From: Erpobdella octoculata
Taxonomy: Eukaryota; Annelida; Clitellata; Hirudinida; Erpobdellidae
Length of the DNA stretch: 64,000 nt
Assembly (NCBI GenBank): GCA_963978895.1
Contig: OZ022238.1
Coordinates: forward strand, 22,377,169-22,441,168
Direction of reading: 5' to 3'
Made by a program: the position numbers and the translations under genes. The notes under the pieces were generated by a model, which worked only from the letters and a program-made list of their open reading frames with translations, ran no database searches and was not told the DNA's origin. Positions 10,441 through 20,042 of this stretch are shown here, one piece after another. Position 1 is the stretch's first letter; each line of letters opens with the position of its first letter.

Positions 10441-11417
10441 TTAGTGATACGTAATCTTATCACAATACTCCGTTATAAGATTTGTTTGCATCAGGAAAGC
10501 TGCGAACAGCTCTGATTCCATAAATTCTTTCCACAGATTGTTTTCTATTTGCTTATAGACCTTACACTGAGCTTCACTGAATGACTTCTCGTTCGGTCTC
10601 ACTTGTGTCTTTTTTGCTATTTTTTTGTGTTTTGGATCCAAATATACCTGTTTTTTTACATAAAATATTAGTCAAAAGATTCAAATCTACAAAGTAACAC
10701 TAAAACATTAATGTATTGTTCTTACTGCTTTTCCAATTTACAAAAGCTATTATTTCATAGTTTAGAAATAGGTGTTTTAGGATTTATACAAAAACACTGA
10801 AAAACAGCTAAAAAAGACTATGATTCTTTACATTGTGTTTCTTTCCTCTTTTTTATCTAGCGTTCTAACAAGAAGGCACGCTTTAAGCAAGACAAGTTTG
10901 ACCCAGGAGTGTTTTACACTTGATAATAAAATTAATAAATGCCCTTATGACAGACTCAAAAAACTTTTTAATTGATCTTAAAATAACATTATTAAAAGCA
11001 TTGCTTTTACTGTGCTGGATTGAGTCTGTCTTGGCGAAAAACACAACTAGACATTCAGTTGACTTATTCAATTACAGGTCATTATCTAAAACTATTTATT
11101 CTTTGTTTGAGTTGGATAAAACTACAACTGTGGCCAGCTGTAGTGCGGCTCTGCATATTTGCAGCTTTCATGTTTCATTTCATTTTTATAATTTCTGATG
11201 ATATCAATTGAAAAAAGCTTATAACTAATATTAGCTAATTTTTAAATGTTTCTTACAAATTTGTAAGACCATGGATTCAAATATGTTTTGTACAGTCTTT
11301 TTGCTTCGCAGCAGAGTTGGTCTCTTGGCAAAGTTTTGTAATGTTCACAGGCATGATAGAATTCCATACTATAGTTTCTCTCGTTCAATAGAAACCTCTC
11401 GAACAACTGTATGCCAA
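10441..11417 (-). CDS. RGS-domain protein, last two exons (join 11417-11257, 10647-10441)
   Basis: Regulators of G-protein signalling bind Galpha through an RGS domain and speed up GTP hydrolysis. The upstream exon (161 nt) begins after an acceptor TTTGCAG and encodes GIQLFERFLLNERNYSMEFY, HACEHYKTLP and EAKRLYKTYLNPWSYKF, matching the first helices of an RGS domain; it ends at a GTAAGA donor in phase 0. The next exon begins after AAACAG in phase 0 with VYLDPKHKK, continues FSEAQCKVYKQIENNLWKEF and MESELFAAF, the second half of the fold, and reaches a stop. The two exons join without a frame break. The spacing, with a LDxKxxxKxTQ-like linker, resembles R7-type RGS proteins; subfamily is inference. 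N-terminal exons lie at higher coordinates and were not securely found. A hAT element sits about 80 bp upstream of the first acceptor. Confidence 0.75.
10648..11256 (-). other. Intron between the two RGS exons
   Basis: About 609 bp, GT..AG bounded on the minus strand. Short frames inside it are AT noise. Confidence 0.6.
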
Positions 11418-11486
11418 CTGCAAACAATTGCAATGAATTTTTATTCATCGTTGATGAGTTTGTAAATTTAAATTTAAATTTTTCAG

Positions 11487-11494
11487 GTTGTCGG
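11487..11494. repeat. 8-bp target duplication of the hAT element, left
   Basis: GTTGTCGG, matched by GTGGTCGG at 13583-13590 (7 of 8). Confidence 0.8.
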
Positions 11495-11811
11495 CAGTGG
11501 CGTAACTACCGCCCCTGCAGACCACGCAATGCGTGGGGCCCATGAGGGTTGGGGGGCCCAAAGTGGCAACTAATAAAAATATGTACCTTCATGCATGCAC
11601 TAACAAAAGTCTTACATCACTATGAACACTTACGACATCGTTGCATGTGTACTGTGTGCATTCATTTAATTTACAGATGACTCGAGACTCACACTCTGGG
11701 TCATTATCATAACTCATGTGTCACGTATTATAACTGTCTATAAAATAAACGTCGATTACAAGTTGCGTTATTGTTAAACTGAAATCATGATTACGTTCTC
11801 CGGGGGTCAAA

Positions 11812-12500
11812 CATCGGCGCCGGAACCAGGGAGCCAGTGGTCTCCCACTTTCAAAAATAGAGGGGTCAAACGTCATTTTAGCCCCCCATTTTATTGTCAA
11901 ATAAAAATATTATTTTATAACAAGAAACTCGTCAAGAGTCTGTAAATTATGTTCAGTAAAATTGAAACTTCAAGAAATTTATTGTCACAAGTACACAAAT
12001 TATTAAAATTGTATTTGGTTTTTCCGATGTCAAATACAACATCAGAAAGAAGTTTTTCGGCATTGCGTCAAATTAAAATCCATTTGCAGTCAAGAATAAA
12101 CCAAACTAAATGAAACTATGTCATGTTTTTAACTGTACATAAAGAAAAAACAAACAATCTAAACTTGTTGGAAATTTGTAAAAAATTTTCTATGCTAAAT
12201 GCTTCTTCGGAGAAGTAATAATTTCTTTGGTTAATGGTAGTTAAAATTGCAATTTATAGTTACCCTTTTGTAAATGGTAGTTACTTTGGACTTTGGTAAA
12301 AAGGAAATTATCTAAACACTAGATTATCATTCAGTTTCCTACTTTTTATTTTAGAAAAAGATTTTTTTTTTGATTTAAAATCAATGACATCAGATATAGA
12401 TACATTTTATCATAAATTTTATAAAACTCACCTACGGGCATTTAAAGACCCCAAAAAACTTTTTTGGCCCCCCACTTTCAAAACCATTCCGGCGCCCCTA
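11812..12500 (+). mobile_element. Nested hAT element (689 bp) with transposase remnant
   Basis: Flanked by perfect 8-bp duplications GGGTCAAA at 11804-11811 and 12501-12508. Left end CATCGGCGCCGGAAC and right end (reverse complement) TAGGGGCGCCGGAATGG share the GGCGCCGGAA core. Subterminal CCCACTTTCAAAA blocks occur at both ends. Inside is a hAT dimerisation-domain remnant. Confidence 0.85.
12001..12218 (+). pseudogene. hAT transposase C-terminal dimerisation domain remnant
   Basis: The frame reads LVFPMSNTTSERSFSALRQI and continues through LQSRINQTK, one in-frame TGA, then FLTVHKE and NLLEICKKFSMLN. The TSERSFSALRxIK signature belongs to the C-terminal dimerisation region of hAT transposases. 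N-terminal and catalytic parts are gone, so the parent element is a deletion derivative. A second copy of the same fragment is at 23130-23330. Confidence 0.75.
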
Positions 12501-12659
12501 GGGTCAAATGTGCAGCTAACTTTAGATAATGCTCCCTGGAGTTCCTGAATTTATTTAAATCCAACTCCGGTGATACAGTAATATTAAATTTTCCTTACAA
12601 CATTTTGTAAACCTCAATCATGTTCCCTCTAACTTAGACTGCTTATTTTTTACGACAGT

Positions 12660-12990
12660 TTATACATCGCCGTATGCAGCAGAAGCCGCTTTAAGGGGGC
12701 TTTACAATGTTGGCAACTTGCAGATAAGACTAACGGCGTATGCGGTGTTTTACTGCGCCACTGGCAGCCCCGCATACTACTCGCTAGCTCTACAAGCGCA
12801 CAAAGGACTTTAACTCCAAACCGAGGTTGGTACTCATTTATCGATCACTAAAGATTGAAACGCTGAGCTGACGTGAGCACATGTGAGTTAGTTTCTTGCT
12901 CAAGGAAATTACGTGCCTGGATCAGGAATCGAACCCGGGTCCTCCGATTCTCAAAGCCGGTATCTATACCACTAGACCAACACGTCACAC
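12660..12990 (-). repeat. SINE-like unit with tRNA-like head
   Basis: On the minus strand it begins with TTGGTCTAGTGGTATAGAT (A-box-like), has the B-box GGTTCGATTCC and then a tRNA-unrelated body containing TCCTTGAGCAAGAAACTAAC. The acceptor stem cannot be paired, so it is not a functional tRNA. Confidence 0.55.
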
Positions 12991-13635
12991 TTATATATAA
13001 CAAGTGAAGCAAAAACAAAGTTTTTTAAAAACACATTTTTATATTTTTACTACATAAACAACAAACATATTAGCATAGACAATAAATAGTTCGAGGAAAA
13101 TATCAAAAATAATTATTTAATTAAATTTTGTCCAATCGATCCGAAAATTTGATGGAATACATTGTTAATCAGTTTGGAGGTATGATTATATTTTTAAGTC
13201 TCTAGCTCATTGGGAAGTTATTTTAAAATTGATTGCAAATTTTGACTACAGATCGACAGACATAGAAGTCAAGTTAAGTAAAAGTGTGTAAAAAGCGCAT
13301 TCTGCCAAACTGTCAGCTTTAATTTGTAGCCTACCAAATGTGTAAATGATCATTAGCGCTGTAATTGTGCTGAAATGCACAAACTAGCAGATGCATAAAC
13401 AATTTTTAAAATAAAATTAGCCCTTTAAATGTGCTGAAATGCACGAATTAGCAAATGCTTAAATTTAAAAAAATTGCAGTAATACCAGGACAAAGGACAA
13501 ACCCCCGTTTTAAGTGATGAAAAGGAGAATGGGCCCAATAACAATTTTTGCGAGGGGCCTTGAATCTGAAACTACGCCACTGGTGGTCGGCTGTTCAGGT
13601 CCTATTAAAGCCGCCAGCATTTCTAAGCGTCACAA

Positions 13636-13915
13636 GTAAAGAAAAAAACAAGTTTTTTTAACACAAACTTTGATTTCAAATACACTTGATGTGTGTCTGT
13701 GTGTATGTATACGAAAGATGTTCAAATTACGTGTTTTTTTAATTGAATCATGTATTGTTATCCAATTTAAAGATATGGTGAAAGTTTCAGCTTCTTAGCT
13801 AGTTAAAAAGCTGGTTAAATTTCGCTTGCAAGATTTGCGTACAGAGAAAGACACACACACACACACACACACAAACAGAGATTGTAACCTAAATAAAAGT
13901 TTGTAAAAAGTTTGT
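13636..13915 (-). repeat. Dispersed repeat R2, copy 1 (inverted relative to 17450-17730)
   Basis: The reverse complement aligns over about 270 bp with 17450-17730, including the AATCTCTGTxTGTG segment, the CTTGCAAGxGAAATTT segment and AACACAAACTTTGATTT. A (CA)n tract at 13852-13872 is an expansion inside this copy. Confidence 0.65.
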
Positions 13916-13962
13916 AAAAGGCAGATAACACGACTGCTAATGCGTATTCATTCGGGATGCGG

Positions 13963-14960
13963 AAAGTTCGCCCCCGTCTTTTCGCCTCCGTTTTTTCGCC
14001 CCCGGGAAAGTTTCGCCGCGGGAAGATTCGTCCTCGGTTTTTCGCCCCCGCGCTTTTCACCCCTGGGAAAGTTCGCCCCCGGGTTTTCTTTCCCCGGTTT
14101 TTCTCCCCCGATTTTTCGCTTCCGGTTTTTCGCTCCATTTTTTGCCTTCGGTTTTTGCTCTTAGTTTTTCACCTCTGGTAAAATTTGCTTCCAGTTTTTT
14201 GCCCCGGTTTTGTACCTTTGATTTTTCGTCCCTTGTTTTTTGCCACCGGTTTTTTACTTCTGATTTTTGTCCTCAGTGGTTTGCTTTTGAGAAAGTTTGC
14301 TCCCGGCTTTACGCCTCTGCAAAAGTTAGTCTCCAGGGTTTGCTTCGGATTTTTACCAAAAACTCAATTCCGAGAATATTAGCGTTTGTTCTTGGGAAAA
14401 TCTGTTACTTCGACTTAACCAGTCCTTTGCTATTATGGGGATGAAAAAATGTCTAGGAAATGTTTTAATGTGTGGGTTTTAAAATATTTGCCTTCTCAGC
14501 TTTATGCTGAAATGATGCTCCTGCTCTCTACTAATTTTTAAATTTCCTCTCAAAGTCAAATGGTCTGGATGAAACATTGCTGGCAATATTTTTCAGGGGT
14601 TATTACTATTTTCCCAGGGATAAAAAGTATTAGGAGGGAAAAGGTCGAAAACGACAGGAACTAACGTCTCATGAGAAGAACTGCAAAAACTTATAAAATG
14701 GTTAGAAACTTTATCAGATAAAAAATCAGGGATGAAATCTGGGGACAAAAACCGAAAGAAACTTTTTCCAGGGGCAAAAAACTGAGAGCCAAAAACTGGG
14801 AGCGAAAAACCGGGGGCGTACTTTCCCAGGGACGAAAAACGTGGGGGCGAACTTTCCCAGGGGCAAAATCCAGGGGCGAACTTTCCCGGGGGCGAAAAAA
14901 CGGGAGCGAAAAGACGGGGGCAAAAAGACGGGGGCGAAAAGCCGGGGGCAAACATTCCTT
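13963..14960. mobile_element. Foldback-like element with minisatellite arms
   Basis: The left arm (about 13963-14335) is a degenerate tandem of TTTTTCGCCCCCGGGAAAG-like units. The right arm (about 14745-14955) is the same unit in reverse complement. A roughly 400-bp non-repetitive middle separates them. Long inverted arms made of short tandem units are typical of foldback elements. Target duplications could not be defined, and reading frames across the arms are spurious. Confidence 0.6.
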
Positions 14961-16010
14961 AAACCATTCAACCAGTGTGGAACTTGAGAGAAAAGAAAAA
15001 CTCATAAGATTTTTAACGTAATTTCTATTTTAAGCTACAGGTAAAAAAAGTACTAAGATGCCAAACTTGGACTATTCCATATGTGTCTGAAGGCCGCTTT
15101 CCATTGTTTCACATGTTTGATGTCGATTCTGGAAGCGTCTTCACGGGAAAAGAATGATTTGATAGAATCCGTCCTAAAAACCAGTAAAGAATGCTTATGA
15201 AACTACAAAATTTATCAATGGAAATTTCAAATCAAAATCATTTTACAACTCTTATATTAACTAGTAAAGCTGTTTGTTCGTGAGTTATACATCTGAAATC
15301 TTCCAAAAAATTTAAAAACTTATAATTGTTCAAAAGAGCTGCTTTTTTAAATGGAGGTCTAGTAGTTTTCAGATTTAATAATAAACAGACAGATGCAGAC
15401 CAAAATACTACACTCGTCGGGTAGCCCTCGGGCCAATTTTTAGAGTTTTCAAACGGGCTGGGTCGGGCCAAGTTTGAAATGAAACCGAGCCGGGACGGGC
15501 TGAGATTTTCATGCTTAGTATAAGAATTTCAGGCCTGTAAAAGTGGACCTAAGCATTTGGCCTATGAAACGAGCTTGTCCGAATTGCTGACTGGCCGCAC
15601 AAAATTGCTGACGCGTTGTCACGAAAACCGTTTAACACTGAATGCAAGCATCGTGTACGCATGAAAAATGACAATAAAGATAATAAATAATTTTTTTTAA
15701 ATGCTTTTATATTGCCTCTTTATCTGAGTCAACGAACTAAAATTTTTGAATCTTAAACAACCGTTATGCTCAATCTTGTACTTTTTATTTAATTTTTTAT
15801 TATTAATTTTGTTTATTACAACAACACTAACTTTCATATAAAATCGATTTTGATTAATTTTAATTGATTTAAGGTAGGCAGTCGCACAGTTAAAAATTGC
15901 ATGAAGACGTGCGAGTTTGAGTTGAGCGTTTATATCTCGATAATTCAGGCGTCTATATAGTCTTTGATTATATCAGGAGACTCGTAAAAAATGCGGGCAT
16001 TCAACGAGGC
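14961..16010. other. Mostly non-coding; GGGCCGGGC-type repeat at 15400-15530
   Basis: The only structured part is 15410-15530, with GGGCTGGGTCGGGCC and related words plus a TCAGGCCTGTAAAA block also found around 38455-38760. The rest shows no gene. Confidence 0.45.
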
Positions 16011-16015
16011 CAATT

Positions 16016-16170
16016 CACTTGGCCACGCCTACTAACCTAGATTTGATCACCACAGACAAACAAACCAATGAATACACTTGGCCACGCCTACTAACCTAGA
16101 TTTGATCACCACAGACAAACTAACTAACAAACAGAGAGACGAGTGAAGTTAAATAAAAGCATTTAAAAAT
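16016..16170 (+). repeat. Helitron family B internal segment with a 59-bp tandem duplication
   Basis: A unit starting CACTTGGCCACGCCTACTAA occurs at 16016 and 16075, an exact 59-bp step. It is followed by CAGAGAGACGAGTGAAGTTA and AATAAAAGCATTTAAAAA, a block shared with 41107-41166 and 52380-52448. Confidence 0.7.
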
Positions 16171-16194
16171 GAGATAGAGAATAATATTACTTAC

Positions 16195-16368
16195 AGACTG
16201 AATTTCTTTTTAAGTTTTGTACGCACAGCTGGCACAGGTTTTAGGAAGACATCATCATCAGAATCAGTATCAGAAAAGTCGGAAACTAGTTTTTCCGGTG
16301 CTTCAGGAGAATCGGGAGTAACACTTTCTCGACAGATGTTTGTACGACATTCAGCCATTGTTGTGTGT
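16195..16368 (-). CDS. Candidate host exon, acidic/serine-rich then basic
   Basis: Minus-strand exon candidate with an acceptor CTTACAG before it and a strong donor GTAAGT after it. From the ATG at 16358 it reads MAECRTNICRESVTPDSPEA, then an acidic SDTDSDDDVF block and TKLKKKFSL. It has no recognised domain. It lies on the same strand and upstream of the RGS exons, so it may belong to that gene, but its end phase (two bases over) does not fit the known RGS exon directly; at least one further exon would be needed. Confidence 0.4.
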
Positions 16369-17082
16369 CTGTAAGTTGGTGCTCCAATTACCTTGAAAAA
16401 ATTATAATCATTAAACGATAGATTTATATCTAGAAACATTGCACTTCATTTCATCAAAGTCATTACCACTATAATTGTTATTTTTTATCAATGAAAGGGG
16501 GGAAACAGGAACGGATTGCCGCTTGAGCTTTAAGCATGGCTTGTGTGACAGAATAAAGTACGCCCATTTATCAACTCGAATGTTCTAAAACTCGTATAAA
16601 GGAAATCTGTAAAAAAGCGTTTTACTAAGGCTAGTAAAAAAAGTTATTAAATTCAACTATAATTTATCATACCCAAAAATTTCTAGCTTTTTTACGTTTT
16701 TTGTTGTTTTCTTACTTGTGATTTCGTCATTGGTTGTTTGAATAATGTCATTTTTGATATCTTTAAATTATACGGTGCACATTTTTAAACTTTGTGAACA
16801 TTTTTTGGCGACCTGTTTGTTACTAGAAATTGTAATTACTGTGTGCGATTATACACTTAGAAATTAGTTCTGTGCAGTGGCGGATCCAGAAATTTAGTAA
16901 GGTGGCCGAAGGAAGAAAATAGAGTTTTCAAATGTAAAATAGTTTTTTTATTTCATTATAGTATTTTAAATCACCGTTAACGCGTGAACAATAAAAAATA
17001 AAATATTTACATCAATAAAATTCGTCGTTCCTTTTTGCTTGCATAAATATCAAGAATCTTTTCAGGGTCCACATAAATAGAA

Positions 17083-17415
17083 TTAGTTATATGTAGCAAT
17101 GCCAGCCCTGTCAGCCTCTCTTCTCCCATCGTTCTCTAATACTTGTCTATCGTCTCGATGTCCTCGCAATGGAATATTCTGTTTCCCACAAAAGATGATT
17201 GTTTTAATTATAGGTCGAAGGTACGCGCGGTTTTCCTTGATTTCTTCGAGATGTTGTATGTCCAGTTGATTGCTGACCGTTACATCAGGATTCCGTCGCG
17301 TTTCAAGAAAGCCATTCAAACGAGCCAAACTTTCTTTGTGGTAAGTCCTTGTTCTGTGATCGTTCAAACAGTCAAGTCCTTTTTTAAACTTTTTGAACAG
17401 CAATAAATAAAGCAT
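17083..17415 (-). pseudogene. ZMYM1-like hAT transposase fragment
   Basis: The 110-aa frame contains [12 protein letters not shown], an [10 protein letters not shown] stretch, [19 protein letters not shown] and [13 protein letters not shown]. The ENRxxLxxIIxTIxFCxxQxIxLRGH signature is characteristic of the N-terminal/catalytic entry region of ZMYM1-like hAT transposases. It is cut short after the acidic stretch and is a fragment within the 971-bp element. Confidence 0.75.
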
Positions 17416-17449
17416 AAAAAAGTAACATATTTTATTAGTTGAGAATTTA

Positions 17450-17730
17450 ATTTTTACGTATTTTTACAAACTTTTATTTAGGTTACAATCTCTGTGTGTG
17501 GCTTTCTCTGTACACAAATCTTGCAAGTGAAATTTAAGCAACTTTTTGACTAGCTAGAAAGCTGAAATTTTCAGCATAGCTTTATATGGGATGACAATAC
17601 AAGATTCAATTTAAAAAAACGTAATTTAAACATCTTTAGTATACATACACACATACAGACACACGTCGAGTGTATTTCAAATCAAAGTTTGTGTTAAAAA
17701 AACTCGTTTTTTTCCTTTATTTGTTTGTTT
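17450..17730 (+). repeat. Dispersed repeat R2, copy 2
   Basis: Inverted relative of 13636-13915, lying inside the 971-bp hAT element. It may be a small non-autonomous element that inserted into it, or part of the transposon. Confidence 0.55.
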
Positions 17731-17853
17731 CTGAGAGTGATAAAAAAATTAAATACATAAACAAAAACGTTAGGCTAAAATTGCAATTTTTTATTTTTTT
17801 TAAACTTTAAAGGGGAGCCCGGCCGCCCCCCAAGATCCGCCTCTGGTTCTGTG

Positions 17854-18309
17854 CCTTTTCTCTTTTTAAATCTTTTCTATTAAATTCACCATGTTTGTAT
17901 GCTTGCTGGAGCCCCTAGCCCACCCCAGCATAAATTACTGGATGCCAGTGTCTACACAACTGTTTCCGTACCTGAAATTTTGAAGTTTTTTAGACTCTGC
18001 TTATCTCATCTTATTTTATTTTATTTGCAGTGCAATTATTGCACATTACACACTTTACAAAGCTTCTAATAATATTGTATTGGGGCAGTGGCAGTATATC
18101 TTAAGTTTTAAAGAAATAACATTAATCTAACAGTTATTTATAAAGACTGCTACATTGGTGGCGAATTTCAGGAGAGCACCCCCCGTTTTGCCCTCTAATA
18201 AAAACTTGTTTATTTATATATACAATACGTGGATATTTTGGTATAAGCAGAAAATCGTATAACGCATTTTCTTCAGAAAAACATAAAATAAATTAGCAAA
18301 AAGTAATCT
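17854..18309. other. Non-coding stretch
   Basis: AT-rich; a CAGTGGCAGTATATC near 18085 resembles a hAT end but no partner with a matching duplication was found. Confidence 0.35.
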
Positions 18310-18720
18310 GAGGTTTTCCCAATTAGTATTTTATATCTTTTGTGTTAGGGTTTTGGTGCCCGGGGACAAGTTCTAACAAATGCGCTCCGAAAATTTTCCG
18401 TTTGTAAACTTTTCCTCTAGAAATAGCTGATGACCGGGGATGGCTTAGCAGGTACTTTTCCAAAAGTTTTCCAAAACATCTTTCACTTTTGTTTTAAGCA
18501 ATAGCTGATAGTCAAAGATACTTTTTTCAAAAATATTAGCGCTCTTTCCAAAAGGCATTTGGTGCTTTTTTCAAATGGCGCGCTTTCACTCTAGCTACGC
18601 CTCTTAAACAAATGTTGGTAAACTAAATATTTACAAAGCCTACTTCCTTTGTGCAATTGCATTGTGCCCCCTCACCTAGTTTCAAAATTCTGTATCCGCT
18701 CCTGCATATAGATTACTTAT
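18310..18720. repeat. Dispersed repeat R1, copy 2
   Basis: Collinear with 9380-9770. Its right edge CTGTATCCGCTCCTG looks like a hAT-type terminus (reverse complement CAGGAGCGGATACAG), and a related end occurs near 53300. Confidence 0.5.
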
Positions 18721-18774
18721 AACTCGATTTATAATATTGATAAGTTTAAACTCAAGGTTATGGTCAATTATTGA

Positions 18775-18862
18775 CTTAGGTGCTTCCTAAATACAGCCAT
18801 TAGAGTCTTGAAACACTTGGTGTAAAGTACTATAAGCTATTATAAAAAAATAAAGATACATT
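18775..18862 (+). repeat. A-tailed retroelement 3' tail (family T)
   Basis: CACTTGGTGTAAAGTACTAT then an A-rich end. The same tail occurs at 39733-39912 and 53530-53575 (plus) and 58507-58680 and 58843-58985 (minus). Confidence 0.55.
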
Positions 18863-18947
18863 TAAATATTAAGTTAATAGAAATAATTTGCATGCCTGTA
18901 GCCACAACCTTTTAGTTAACTTTTAAGCTTCGTGCTGTTTATTTTAG

Positions 18948-19293
18948 CATGTTGGACGTATATTAGTGGAGTTGATAGACAGGTTTGTTGATGGTTCTTC
19001 TAAAGGTTTGACTTGTGTCCTTCTACCAACATCAGACAAGTTTTTAGATGTCAACGACCTTAAACCGTTGACGTAACTGCTAAAACAAGACAGGCATGAC
19101 GATGTTGAAAAATATATTGCAGATCTCATTGCAAGTAGGTTTCTAAAAAACAAATTTCAACCAGGATGCAGTTTCCAGGAAGTAATGGATTTTATGCTGG
19201 ACTATAAAGATGCTTTTCCTACTTTACATTGGCACTATTCAGCTGCAATAACTTTTGGCATCCCGACTGCCACTTGTGAGAATTCATTTTCTT
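18948..19293 (+). pseudogene. hAT transposase C-terminal exon, interrupted
   Basis: After an acceptor TTTATTTTAG the frame reads HVGRILVELIDRFVDGSSKG, contains one stop after NDLKPLT, then DDVEKYIADLIASRFL, a YKDAFPTLHWHYSAAITFG block and TATCENSFSFS. The PTATCENSFS motif is the hAT C-terminal dimerisation signature seen in ZMYM1-like proteins. The frame is cut at a short (TA)n/Helitron-like 5' end at about 19300. Confidence 0.7.
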
Positions 19294-19308
19294 TCTCTCT
19301 TTATATAT

Positions 19309-19425
19309 ATCTATATATATATAAATGAATGTTTGTATGTATATATGTATGTTCTTTATGCATTGCTACACCATTCATCCGATCGTAATAAAATTTTCAC
19401 ACAACCTTGAAATGATGTGTAGGCT
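19309..19425 (+). mobile_element. Helitron family A, 5' end fragment
   Basis: Begins TCTATATATATATAAATGAA and continues with the conserved ATGCATTGCTACACCATTCA and TTTTCACACAACCTTGA blocks found at 42240 and 54530 and, inverted, at 25800 and 28760. The TC start is the canonical Helitron 5' end. Confidence 0.6.
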
Positions 19426-19429
19426 CTGT

Positions 19430-19680
19430 TATTTGCAGTGTACTGCTGAGTAACCTGTTTAGCTGCAAATGGCGTATACTCCCTGTTAATCATTTCTAGA
19501 AATGGAGGCAGTTTTCCCATTGTGAAACGGAGGCTTGATTTGAGAGCTTTCCGATCGCGGTCTCTTTCTCGGAGCATGGAAATGTCGAGTAGAGTGGTCA
19601 AAAGCTGTGGGAACCGTACCTGACGGTGTTGGAGCTGTTTCTTTATCGTGGAATGAAACCTGTGCAGGTAACCAAAATGT
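19430..19680 (-). pseudogene. Mutator-like (ZSWIM-type) transposase, post-catalytic region
   Basis: The minus-strand frame includes HRFHSTIKKQLQHRQVRF, LLTTLLDISMLRERDRDR, LRFTMGKLPPF and REYTPFAAKQVTQQY. This arrangement resembles the region between the DDE core and SWIM finger of ZSWIM1/3-like Mutator transposase relatives. It is followed, across a Helitron insertion, by the N-terminal block at 20043-20518 on the same strand. Confidence 0.5.
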
Positions 19681-19702
19681 TTTAATAATTAATTATTAAG
19701 AA

Positions 19703-20012
19703 CTAGCGGGGTTAACCGGCATTGTCCGAGGTTTTTTCTTTCTCTTGCTTTTGTTTCCATTCCCGCTCGTTTTTCCGTTAGTTTTTCCACTCCCTCTTGT
19801 TCTCTTGCTTGCTTTCCCGCTTCCACTATTTTTTTCTTTCTCTCCTTCTCAGCTTTTTTGCCCATAAAACGTAAAATAGATTTGTTAAAAGTTGCTTGAA
19901 ATCTTCAAATTTTGGCAAATAAGCTTCTATGCCAAATTTCGTTAAAATTGGTCCAGTGGTTTGGATTTGTATAGAAGACAAACAAATAAACAGTAATTTG
20001 TATTTATATAGA
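19703..20012 (-). mobile_element. Complete short Helitron (310 bp) inserted in the Mutator-like gene
   Basis: On the minus strand it starts TCTATATAAATACAAATTAC and ends in CTAG after a degenerate hairpin CGGACAATGCCGG. The flanking bases are A on the 5' side and T on the 3' side, the A^T target used by Helitrons, and there is no target duplication. It contains a short stretch of the G+A-rich minisatellite and the conserved TTTCGTTAAAATTGGTCCAG segment. Confidence 0.8.
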
Positions 20013-20042
20013 TAAATAATCGCACACCGTTCCAATCTGTTC

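Larger units (their letters stand above)
11495..13582. mobile_element. hAT-type DNA transposon (2088 bp), host of a nested hAT
   Basis: Begins CAGTGGCGTAACTAC and ends AACTACGCCACTG, so the termini are inverted repeats (CAGTGGCGTARYTWY). The 8-bp flanking duplication is the length made by hAT transposases. It contains a second, complete hAT (11812-12500) and a tRNA-headed SINE-like unit (about 12660-12990). No long transposase frame of its own was seen, so it is probably non-autonomous. Confidence 0.8.
16875..17845. mobile_element. hAT-type DNA transposon (971 bp)
   Basis: Begins CAGTGGCGGATCCAG and ends GATCCGCCTCTG, giving CAGWGGCGGATC inverted termini. It is flanked by perfect 8-bp duplications GTTCTGTG at 16867-16874 and 17846-17853. 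It carries a transposase remnant on the minus strand and, near its right end, dispersed repeat R2 copy 2. Confidence 0.88.

Noticed and set aside
12920..12985. Possible tRNA gene on the minus strand
   Set aside because: A- and B-box-like motifs are present but the acceptor and T stems do not pair; it is a SINE head inside a transposon.
13940..14971. Arg/Phe/Pro-rich frames over the foldback arms
   Set aside because: Products of tandem CCCCCG units on either strand.
18085..18708. A hAT element between CAGTGGCAGTATATC and CTGTATCCGCTCCTG
   Set aside because: The termini differ in most positions after CAG and no 8-bp duplication flanks them.
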